Assembly (NCBI GenBank): GCA_963763955.1
Contig: CAVXQP010000012.1
Location: 6,852-70,851, forward strand
Length of the DNA stretch: 64,000 nt
DNA from: DASUPK01 sp963763955
Lineage (GTDB): Bacteria; Actinomycetota; Thermoleophilia; Solirubrobacterales; 70-9
Direction: 5' to 3'
Below are positions 52,494 through 60,234 of the stretch, one piece after another. The first letter of the stretch is position 1. Every line of letters starts with the position of its first letter. Under the pieces are notes generated by a model. The model ran no database searches and was not told the origin of the DNA. It saw only the letters and a list, made by a program, of their open reading frames with translations. The position numbers were made by a program, and so were the translations under genes.

Positions 52494-55378
52494 CCGCGCA
52501 GCCGCTCCTGATCGGGGTCATAGAAGGGAGTCGTCTGCACCTGCGCCTTCAGCCTCTGCCCGTTGTCGGCGAGGGTGATCTCGCTCCCGTCCTCCGCCAG
52601 CGCCGCCGGGACCCAGGCCATCCCGATGGTCTTCTGGAGCTTCGGGGAGAAGCGAGAGGACGTGACCCGCCCGACCGGCTGGTTCCCGTTGCCGACGACC
52701 GCGGCGCCCTCGGTCGGTACCGCCCCGTTGGCCATTGTGAAGCCGACCAGCTTGTTCTCGTCTCCCCGCTCCTGGACCAGCTCCAGTGCCCAGCGACCGA
52801 TGAAGTCCTCCTCCTTGTCGAGCTTCACGATCCACGGCATCGCGGCCTCGAGCGGATTGGACTCGGCGTCAGTGTCCTGGCCGACGAGGATGTGCATCTT
52901 CTGCAGGCGCAGAACCCGCTGCGGCTCGAGACCGAATGGCCTGATCCCATATGGCTTCCCGGCGTCGGTCAGGGCGTCCCAGAGATCCTCGGCCAGCGCG
53001 CCCGGGCAGTGCAGCTCGTATCCCAACTCGCCCACGAAGCCGATCCGCAGCAGCAGGCACGGCACCCCCGCGATGTGGGCGCGCTTCCCGTCCAGGTAGC
53101 TGAACGCGTCGTTGGAGCAGTCGAGGTCGGTGAGACCCGAGAGGATTTCGCGCGAGTAGGGCCCGGCGAGGTTGAACGCGGACAGGCCCTGGCTGACATC
53201 GGTGAGGTGGACGTCCAGCCCCCATTCCGCGAGCCACCAGGCAAACCAGGCCTCGACGGCATCGGCACCGCTCGAGGTCGTGGTGACGTAGAACGACTCT
53301 TCATCGAGGCGGCAGATCGTGCCGTCATCGGAGATTCGCCCAGCGTCGTCGCCCAGCACCCCGTAGCGGATCCGGCCCGGCTTCAGGTTGTCGAACCGGT
53401 TGGGGTAGAGCAGGTTCAGGAACCTGTCGGCTTCGGGGCCGCGGACGATCAGCTTCCCGAGGGTGGAGACGTCGATCAATCCGGCCCCATCGTGAACGGC
53501 CATCGTCTCGGCCCTGGGATCGCCGTAGTCGTAGGGGCGGCGCCAGTCGCCCGCCCAGAGGACGTCTCCCCCGAGCTCGCGGTGACGACCGTGGACGGCG
53601 GAGCGCTTGGCCGGCTCGAAGGGCCGGCCCGCCATCACGCCCATCGGCACGCTCGACCACGGCGGCCTCGCCGTGGTCAGGCCAACCTCCTCGATCGGCT
53701 GGTCGGTGTGCTCGGCCATCTTGCGGATCGAGGCCAGCTGGCACATCCGCCCCTGACAGGGGCCCATCGTGACCGTCGTGTAGCGCTTCAGCAACTCCAG
53801 CGAGTCGAACCCCTCATCGATCGAGTAGTCGATGTCCTCGGTGGTGACGTCCTCGCAGAGGCAGGCGAAGCACTTGCCGTGCCCGGGACTCGCGCCGGCG
53901 GCGGCGGGAGGCTCCGCTCTGACCCCGTTGTCCGCGGTGCGCTTGAGGGCCTCCCGGGCGTCTGCGAGCCCGGCGCGGTCGCTCTCGTCGCCGAAGCCCA
54001 GGGCGAGGGCCGCCTCGGACCCGGCGATCAGGCCCGACGCCTGGGCGTCGTCCGGTGAGGAATGGCCGGCGACGGCGCCCGCAGCGAAGACGCCCGGCGG
54101 GGTCTCGCCGGGAACGTAGGCGCCGCTGACCGGATCCCAGCGCGCCTTGGCGCCGGCCTGAAGGAGGAGCGAACCCGACGGAACGCTGCCCCCGGACACC
54201 GCGACCAGGTCGCAATCGACGCCGCGATCGGTGTCGGCGTCGGGCTGACCGTCAGCGCCGAGCGTGGCGACGACCACTCCCTTGACCCGCTTGCGCCCGA
54301 AGGCCCTGACGACGACTGCGCCGCGCAGCAGCTGGATCCCCTCCCTCTCGATCCCGGAGGACAGCTCCGCATCGGCCCCCTCGGGACGGGCGTCCGCGAC
54401 CGCCGCCACCGCCACGCCGGCCTCGTGCAGGGCGAGTGTGGACTCGAGGCCGCGGTCCGTCGTGGTCGCGACCACGGCCCTCTTCCCCGGTCGCACGCCG
54501 TAGAGAGAGGCGAGGCGCTCCGCGCCGGAGCACAGCATCACGCCAGGCAGATCGTTTCCCTCGAACATCAGGGGCTGCTCGATCGACCCGGTGGCGGTGA
54601 TGTGGGCGTCGGCTCGAATCTGGTGCAACGTGCTGCCGCACCAGACTGGGACGAGCCCGTCGAAGTACCCGATCGCAGCGGCCGGCGTCAGCACCTCGAC
54701 CCCGGCGGCGTGCAGGTGCGCTGCCAGCTCCTTAGCCGCGCCGGCCGACTTGCCGGCGAGCAGCGCCCCGCCGAGCTCCGGGCCGTCGTCCACCAAGACC
54801 ACGTCGGCGCCCAGATCCGCGGCCCGCAGCGCCGCTGCCATGCCCGCCATCCCGCCCCCGATCACCAGCACGTCCGCGTGGCGGCGGCGGTACTCGGTGT
54901 GCCACTCGCGCTCGGCCTGCTTCTTCGGCAGCTTGCCGAGGCCGGCAGCGTGACGGAGGACCTTCTCGTAGAGCGGCCACAGGCGGCGGGGTCGAATGAA
55001 GGTCTTGTAGTAGAAGCCCGGCGGTGTGAGCCGGCTGCCGACGAGATCGGTCCCCCTCATCAGGTCGAACCGCAGCGAGGGGCTCGCGTTCATGTGCCTG
55101 ACCTTCATTCCCGGACGCACGGCCTCGGTGCACGCGCGAACGCCCGGCCAGCCGTCGACCTCGACCAGGCAGTTCGGGCAGTGCCCGGCGCAGCAGAGCA
55201 GCCCCCGGGGGCGGTGGTACTTGAAGCTGCGGGAGATCACCCGCCGGCCGGACGCATGGAGCGCGGATCCGATCGTGTCGCCCTCGTACGCCTCGACGCG
55301 CCTGCCGTCGAAGTCGAAAGAGATCGCGCGGCTGGGGTCGATTCGCTGGTTGGGTCCGGGAGGAAGGCGGTCGCTCAT
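52490..55378 (-). CDS. soxA: Sarcosine oxidase/N-methylglutamate dehydrogenase alpha subunit with Fe-S motifs
   Basis: A 962-residue multidomain protein. N-terminal Fer2_4-like domain (to ~110) with CCAGHCPNCLVEVDGWPGVR plus a further Cys; then an FAD/NAD domain (VIGGGMAGMAAALRAADLG, ~170); a BFD-like segment CFACLCEDVTTEDIDY ... GPCQGRMC (~520-570); and a C-terminal GcvT domain (~600-962) that passes the methyl carbon to THF. Classical sarcosine oxidases lack Cys at these sites as far as I know, so this version looks fitted for electron transfer, i.e. a dehydrogenase. ATG 55378 overlaps the soxD stop. Confidence 0.92.
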   Translation of the reverse strand: MSDRLPPGPNQRIDPSRAISFDFDGRRVEAYEGDTIGSALHASGRRVISRSFKYHRPRGLLCCAGHCPNCLVEVDGWPGVRACTEAVRPGMKVRHMNASPSLRFDLMRGTDLVGSRLTPPGFYYKTFIRPRRLWPLYEKVLRHAAGLGKLPKKQAEREWHTEYRRRHADVLVIGGGMAGMAAALRAADLGADVVLVDDGPELGGALLAGKSAGAAKELAAHLHAAGVEVLTPAAAIGYFDGLVPVWCGSTLHQIRADAHITATGSIEQPLMFEGNDLPGVMLCSGAERLASLYGVRPGKRAVVATTTDRGLESTLALHEAGVAVAAVADARPEGADAELSSGIEREGIQLLRGAVVVRAFGRKRVKGVVVATLGADGQPDADTDRGVDCDLVAVSGGSVPSGSLLLQAGAKARWDPVSGAYVPGETPPGVFAAGAVAGHSSPDDAQASGLIAGSEAALALGFGDESDRAGLADAREALKRTADNGVRAEPPAAAGASPGHGKCFACLCEDVTTEDIDYSIDEGFDSLELLKRYTTVTMGPCQGRMCQLASIRKMAEHTDQPIEEVGLTTARPPWSSVPMGVMAGRPFEPAKRSAVHGRHRELGGDVLWAGDWRRPYDYGDPRAETMAVHDGAGLIDVSTLGKLIVRGPEADRFLNLLYPNRFDNLKPGRIRYGVLGDDAGRISDDGTICRLDEESFYVTTTSSGADAVEAWFAWWLAEWGLDVHLTDVSQGLSAFNLAGPYSREILSGLTDLDCSNDAFSYLDGKRAHIAGVPCLLLRIGFVGELGYELHCPGALAEDLWDALTDAGKPYGIRPFGLEPQRVLRLQKMHILVGQDTDAESNPLEAAMPWIVKLDKEEDFIGRWALELVQERGDENKLVGFTMANGAVPTEGAAVVGNGNQPVGRVTSSRFSPKLQKTIGMAWVPAALAEDGSEITLADNGQRLKAQVQTTPFYDPDQERLRG

Positions 55379-55626
55379 TCGGGCAGCCCGACCCAGCTGA
55401 CCTCGTTCGTGGTGGTGTCGCGATCCGCCACGAACCAGGTTCGGCAACCTGACCGGTGGTACCACCACTCCCGTTGGACGCCCGCCAGGTTGCGGCGGAA
55501 GTAGTTGTACGTGTTCAGCTCCCGCTTGGATGGCTTGCTGGACGGACGCGGCACTACCTCGCCGCCGAAGACGAAATCGGTGACCTCCCGCGGGCCACAG
55601 TTGGGACAGGTGAGAAGGAAGGACAT
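55375..55626 (-). CDS. soxD: Sarcosine oxidase/N-methylglutamate dehydrogenase delta subunit
   Basis: An 83-residue zinc-binding subunit: CPNCGPREVTDFVFGGEV at the N-terminus and WWYHRSGCRTWFVADRDT near the end, giving three Cys and a His as in SoxD. First gene of the minus-strand operon. Confidence 0.9.
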   Translation of the reverse strand: MSFLLTCPNCGPREVTDFVFGGEVVPRPSSKPSKRELNTYNYFRRNLAGVQREWWYHRSGCRTWFVADRDTTTNEVSWVGLPE

Positions 55627-55854
55627 GACGCTACGCCGATGGTTGGCCTGTCAACGGACCTCTCTTTGCGCCATACTAGACAAATTGGTCCAAACCTGCA
55701 AAGAGCCGGAGAATTGGTTGACTGCCGCGCACGCGCGTGGCCCGTTGGGAGAGCAGATCGACCAGGGCTATGTCGTGGGCGCACATAGGCCGCCGGGCAA
55801 TCCTGGCGGGGCCGACCATTGCCGGGACGCCCCCTATGTGACATACATCCAGCT
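55627..55854. promoter_or_regulatory. Shared divergent control region of the two amine operons
   Basis: This 228-base region lies between the operons soxDAGB-fhs-fchA-gntR (minus) and GS2-mgsABC-fdh (plus). It holds a dyad TTGG-T-CCAA at 55686-55694 and a further half-site ATTGGTT near 55713, in a locally AT-rich context (ATACTAGACAAATT). A GntR operator is the most likely reading. Confidence 0.5.
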
Positions 55855-57225
55855 ATGAGCACACTTGCGCGCCCGACAGCCGACGACGTTCGCAGGGCGG
55901 TGAAGGAGGACGGCATCGAGTTCCTGTTCGCGAACTTCGTGGACATGCACGCGAGGCCGAGCGCCAAGCTGATCCCGGCCGAGGAGCTCGAGGGCCTGTT
56001 CACCGATGGCGCCGGATTTGCCGGGTTCGCGGCCGGTGACATCGGCCAGCAGCCGAACGACCCCGACATGATCGCGATGCCCGACGTCGGCTCCTTCACG
56101 AAGCTGCCCTGGAAGCCGAACGTCGGCTGGTTCGCCTCCGACGTCACCGTCGAGGGCGAGGAGTGGCCGTACTGCCCGCGCACGATCCTTCGCCACCAGA
56201 TGAAGCGCTGTGAGGACGCGGGCTACCAGCTCAAGATCGGCTACGAGCTCGAGTACTTCCTGCTTCGTAGGACGGATGACGGCGGCATCGAGATCGCCGA
56301 CGACCTCGACACGCTCGAGCTGCCCTGCTACGACATCCGCGCGCTCACTCGCTCCTTCGAATTCGTCTCCGAGGTGATCAAGAACGTCAACTCGCTGGGT
56401 TGGGAGCTGTACGCGACCGACCACGAGGACGCCAACGGGCAGTTCGAGCAGAACTTCGGTCCGGCTGACCCGCTGACCAGCAGTGATCGCGCGATCTTCT
56501 ACCGCTACATGGTGGAGGCGATGGCACAGGAGCGCGGGCTGATCGCGACCTTCATGCCGAAGCCCTTCGGGCACCTCACCGGCAACGGCTGCCACATGCA
56601 TATGAGCCTCTGGGACGGGGACACCAACGTCTTCTACGAAGACCCGAAGAAGGACACCCGTGGGATGGGGCTGAGCGAGACGGGCTACCACTTCGTCGGC
56701 GGGCTGAAGAAGCACGCCAAGTCCTACATCGCGCTGACGGCGCCCGCCGTGAACTCCTACAAGCGCCTCGTGATCGGTGCACCGGCCAGTGGCGCCACGT
56801 GGGCGCCGGCCTACGTCACCTACGGCTGGAACAACCGCACCATGATGCTCCGCATCCCCGACCACGGCCGAATCGAGGACCGCACCGTGGACGGCGCCTG
56901 CAACCCCTACCTGGCGGCGACCGCGGTCCTCGCGGCGGGGCTGGATGGGATCGAGAACGGGATCGACCCTGGCGACCCGAGCACGGGGAGCATGTACGAG
57001 ACCAGCGTCGAGGACCGCAAGAAAATGGGAATCGAGACCCTGCCCGAGAACCTGCTCGATGCCACTCGAGAGCTCGAGGGGGACGAGGTGCTTCGCAAGG
57101 CCTTCGGCTCGGTCGGGGACGAGGACTACATCGACTACTTCATCCGCTGCAAGCGACGCGAGTGGCAGCAGGCTCACGAGCAGATCACCAAGTGGGAGGT
57201 CGATCGTTACCTGCTGCTCGCCTGA
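55855..57225 (+). CDS. gmaS: Glutamine synthetase-family ligase 2, probable gamma-glutamylmethylamide synthetase
   Basis: A 456-residue GS-fold enzyme: GYELEYFLL, YATDHEDANGQFEQNF, LTGNGCHMHMSLWDGD and NRTMMLRIPDHGRIEDRTVD. Compared with the protein at 39706 it lacks the long N-terminal extension and starts with a beta-grasp segment (GIEFLFANFVDMHARPSAK). As first gene of a run with MgsABC and formate dehydrogenase, and divergent from the N-methylglutamate dehydrogenase-type enzyme, it is the best GmaS candidate: glutamate + methylamine + ATP to gamma-glutamylmethylamide. The in-frame ATG at 55819 is less likely. Confidence 0.85.
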   Translation: MSTLARPTADDVRRAVKEDGIEFLFANFVDMHARPSAKLIPAEELEGLFTDGAGFAGFAAGDIGQQPNDPDMIAMPDVGSFTKLPWKPNVGWFASDVTVEGEEWPYCPRTILRHQMKRCEDAGYQLKIGYELEYFLLRRTDDGGIEIADDLDTLELPCYDIRALTRSFEFVSEVIKNVNSLGWELYATDHEDANGQFEQNFGPADPLTSSDRAIFYRYMVEAMAQERGLIATFMPKPFGHLTGNGCHMHMSLWDGDTNVFYEDPKKDTRGMGLSETGYHFVGGLKKHAKSYIALTAPAVNSYKRLVIGAPASGATWAPAYVTYGWNNRTMMLRIPDHGRIEDRTVDGACNPYLAATAVLAAGLDGIENGIDPGDPSTGSMYETSVEDRKKMGIETLPENLLDATRELEGDEVLRKAFGSVGDEDYIDYFIRCKRREWQQAHEQITKWEVDRYLLLA

Positions 57226-57240
57226 GAGCGAGGTTCAATC

Positions 57241-58149
57241 ATGTGCGGCATTGCCGGGCTGTTCAGCAAGTCAACCGCTCTGGAGGAGACCCTCGGCGCG
57301 CATCTGAGCGCGATGCTCGGACAGCTCGCCGAGCGCGGCCCCGACAGCGCCGGCGTCGCGCTCTATCGCGATCCCGCCCCTGCCGGGTCGTGCAAGGTGT
57401 CGCTGTTCTCGTCCCAGGAGGACTACGCGTGGCACGAGCTCCGCAGGGAGCTGTCCGAGAGCTTCGGTGACGTCGGCGAACCCGAGGTGCGCGCCACCCA
57501 CGCCCTCTTCGTCGTGGAGGACGACGGCGAGCAGCTGCAGCGCTGGCTCGCCGCGCGCCATCCCGAGCTGCGGGTGATGAGCGTGGGCGAGCGGATCGAG
57601 ATCTACAAGGAGGCCGGGGACCCGCGCGACTTCATCAGGCGCTTCGGTCTGGAGCAGGTCTCGGCCACTCACGCGCTCGGCCACACCCGGATGGCGACCG
57701 AGAGCCGCGTCACCACGGAGCACTCCCACCCCTTCTCGACCGGCCTCGACCTCTGCCTGGTCCACAACGGCTCGCTCTCCAATCACAACCGGCTGCGCGT
57801 CTTCCTGCGCAGTCAGGGGATCGAGTTCCAAACCGACAACGACTCCGAGGTCGCGGCCGGCTTCCTCACCTGGCGGCTCTCTGAGGGCGATGACCTGGAG
57901 ACCGCGCTGGAGCGCTGCCTGACCGACCTCGACGGCTTCTACACCTTCGCCGTCGGCACGGCCGAGGGCTTCGCGGTGCTGCGCGATCCGATCGCCTGCA
58001 AGCCGGCGGTGATGGCCGAGACCGATGACTGGGTGGCGATGGCCTCGGAGTACCGGGCGATCGCAATGCTCCCAGGGGCCGAGGACGCGCGCCAATGGGA
58101 GCCGGAGCCAGGGCGGGTGTACTCCTGGCAGCGGGCAAAGGTGGCGTGA
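57241..58149 (+). CDS. mgsA: N-methylglutamate synthase-type amidotransferase subunit 2
   Basis: An intact 302-residue class II amidotransferase with nucleophile Cys2 (MCGIAGLFSK), LAERGPDSAGVALYR, HTRMATESRVTTEHSHPF and VHNGSLSNHN, then TDNDSEVAAGF. Stop overlaps the next GTG. It shares length and an inserted ~90-residue segment with the copy at 41171, so both belong to the same specialised group rather than to glutamate synthase proper. Confidence 0.88.
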   Translation: MCGIAGLFSKSTALEETLGAHLSAMLGQLAERGPDSAGVALYRDPAPAGSCKVSLFSSQEDYAWHELRRELSESFGDVGEPEVRATHALFVVEDDGEQLQRWLAARHPELRVMSVGERIEIYKEAGDPRDFIRRFGLEQVSATHALGHTRMATESRVTTEHSHPFSTGLDLCLVHNGSLSNHNRLRVFLRSQGIEFQTDNDSEVAAGFLTWRLSEGDDLETALERCLTDLDGFYTFAVGTAEGFAVLRDPIACKPAVMAETDDWVAMASEYRAIAMLPGAEDARQWEPEPGRVYSWQRAKVA

Positions 58150-58847
58150 GCACCACGCCCGCCGCCCTGGAGTCGATCGACCTCGCGACAACCACCGTGA
58201 GGGACATGAACCAGCGACTCCACGACGAGGGCGACGCGAGCCCGAGCCGGTGGCGAATCGAGAATCCCGAGGGGGCCCATGCGCTTGCCGCGGGCTTGGA
58301 CGGCGAGCTCGAGGTCGAGATCGACGGGCACGTCGGCTACTACTGCGCCGGGATGAACAAGCAAGCGACCGTCAAGGTTGCGGGCAACTGCGGCGTCGGC
58401 GTGGCCGAGAACATGATGTCCGGGACGGTGATCGTCGAGGGCTCCGCCAGCCAGTCCGCCGGGGCGACGGGGCGCGGCGGCCTGCTCGTGATCAAGGGCA
58501 GCGCCTCCGCCCGCTGCGGGATCTCGATGAAGGGGATCGAGATCGTCGTTCACGGCTCGATCGGGCACGTCGGGGCCTTCATGGCCCAGAGGGGCGCGCT
58601 CGTCGTCTGCGGCGATGCCGGCGAGGGACTCGGCGACTCCATCTATGAGGCCCACCTCTACGTGCGCGGCGAGGTGGCGGGACTGGGCGCCGACTGCGTG
58701 GAGAAGGAGATGCGGAGCGAACACCTGGAGGAGCTGTCCCGCCTGCTGGAGGTGGGTGAGGCCGACGCGAAGGTCGAGGACTTCCGGCGCTACGGATCCG
58801 CCCGCCAGCTCTACAACTTCAAAGTCGACAACGCGGGCGAGTACTGA
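58146..58847 (+). CDS. mgsB: N-methylglutamate synthase-type GXGXG subunit 2
   Basis: A 233-residue beta-helix subunit: GHVGYYCAGMNKQATVKVAG, NMMSGTVIVEGSASQSAG, GGLLVIKGSASARCG and EGLGDSIYEAHLYVRGEVAG. The end (GSARQLYNFKVDNAGEY) parallels the paralogue at 42102. Start GTG overlaps mgsA stop; its stop overlaps mgsC ATG (TGATG). Confidence 0.87.
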   Translation: MSTTPAALESIDLATTTVRDMNQRLHDEGDASPSRWRIENPEGAHALAAGLDGELEVEIDGHVGYYCAGMNKQATVKVAGNCGVGVAENMMSGTVIVEGSASQSAGATGRGGLLVIKGSASARCGISMKGIEIVVHGSIGHVGAFMAQRGALVVCGDAGEGLGDSIYEAHLYVRGEVAGLGADCVEKEMRSEHLEELSRLLEVGEADAKVEDFRRYGSARQLYNFKVDNAGEY

Positions 58848-60229
58848 TGACCGAATTCGACGCGCTTCGTAAGGAGGAGCCGTACGACCCCGAGCTGGTC
58901 GACCGCTGGCGGCCGGGACTGCGGGAGTCCGCCCTCTTCAGCCGCAACACCATCCACGAGATTCACCGGATGGCGCGCGAGGGCATCTACGACATCCGGG
59001 GCTTCGGCGCCAAGCGCCGGGTGCCCCACTTCGACGACCTCCTCTTCCTCGGTGCCAGCGTCTCGCGCTACCCACTCGAGGGCTACCGGGAACGCTGCGC
59101 AACCGACGTCACCCTCGGCACACGCTTCGCCGAGGAGCCCATTCACCTCGACATCCCGATCACGATCGCGGGCATGAGCTTCGGCGCACTCTCGGCGCCG
59201 GCCAAGGAGGCGCTCGGCCGGGGTGCCAGCGCAATGGGGACGAGCACGACCACCGGCGACGGCGGGATGCTCCCGGAGGAGCGCGAGCACTCCAGCAAGC
59301 TCATCTACCAGATCCTCCCGTCCAGGTATGGGATGAATCCCGACGACCTGCGCCGCGCCGATGCCGTCGAGATCGTGGTCGGCCAGGGAGCGAAGCCCGG
59401 CGGCGGCGGGATCCTGATGGGCCAGAAGATCTCCGACCGGGTGGCGGAGATGCGCGACCTGCCGAAGGGCGTCGACCAGCGCAGCGCCTGTCGCCACCCG
59501 GACTGGACGGGGCCGGACGACCTCGAGATCAAGATCGGCGAGCTCCGGGAGATCACCGACTGGCGCAAGCCGATCTACGTGAAGATCGGTGCCACCCGGA
59601 CCTACTTCGACGTCGCCCTGGCCGTCAAGGCCGGGGCGGATGTGATCGTGCTCGACGGCATGGAGGGCGGCACCGCCGCCAGCCAGGAGGTCTTCATCGA
59701 GCACGTCGGCATACCGATCCTCGCCGCGATCCCAGGGGCGGTCCGCTCGCTCCAGGAGCTCGACATGCACCGGAAGGTGCAGCTGATCGTCTCGGGCGGG
59801 ATCCGTTCCGGCGCCGACGTCGCCAAGGCGCTCGCCCTCGGGGCGGATGCGGTCTCGATCGGGGTGGCGGCAGTGGTCGCTCTCGGCGACAACTCCCATC
59901 GATTCGAGCGGGAGTACGAGCGCATCGGCACCGCGGCGGGCTTCTACGACGACTGGCACGAGGGTCGCGACCCCGTCGGGATCTCGACCCAGGACGACGA
60001 ACTCGCCAGCCGCTTCGACCCGGAGCTCGGCGGCCGCCGGATCGCGAACTACCTGCGCGCGATGGTGCTGGAGGCGCAGACGATCGCGCGCGCGTGCGGC
60101 AAGTCCCACGTACACAACCTCGAGCCGGAGGACCTGGTCGCGCTCACCGTCGAGGCGGCGGCGATGGCCAAGATTCCGCTCGCCGGGACCGACTGGATTC
60201 CCGGACAGTCAACTCAGGATGGAGGCTGA
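58847..60229 (+). CDS. mgsC: N-methylglutamate synthase-type FMN subunit 2, without Fe-S cysteines
   Basis: An intact 460-residue FMN TIM-barrel protein: ITIAGMSFGALSAPAKEALG, LDGMEGGTAASQE and VSGGIRSGADVAKALALGAD. Where the copy at 42890 has CYHCHTGRCPVG this protein reads FYDDWHEGRDPVGISTQ, so no Fe-S cluster can be bound there. Either electrons reach FMN by a different route or the subunit works from a different donor. Sequence otherwise parallels the first copy to the end (HVHNLEPEDLVALTVEA). Confidence 0.88.
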   Translation: MTEFDALRKEEPYDPELVDRWRPGLRESALFSRNTIHEIHRMAREGIYDIRGFGAKRRVPHFDDLLFLGASVSRYPLEGYRERCATDVTLGTRFAEEPIHLDIPITIAGMSFGALSAPAKEALGRGASAMGTSTTTGDGGMLPEEREHSSKLIYQILPSRYGMNPDDLRRADAVEIVVGQGAKPGGGGILMGQKISDRVAEMRDLPKGVDQRSACRHPDWTGPDDLEIKIGELREITDWRKPIYVKIGATRTYFDVALAVKAGADVIVLDGMEGGTAASQEVFIEHVGIPILAAIPGAVRSLQELDMHRKVQLIVSGGIRSGADVAKALALGADAVSIGVAAVVALGDNSHRFEREYERIGTAAGFYDDWHEGRDPVGISTQDDELASRFDPELGGRRIANYLRAMVLEAQTIARACGKSHVHNLEPEDLVALTVEAAAMAKIPLAGTDWIPGQSTQDGG

Positions 60230-60234
60230 TCCAA

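Noticed and set aside
52892..55504. Long plus-strand frames across the soxA region
   Set aside because: Antisense of soxA, which has clear domains on the minus strand.
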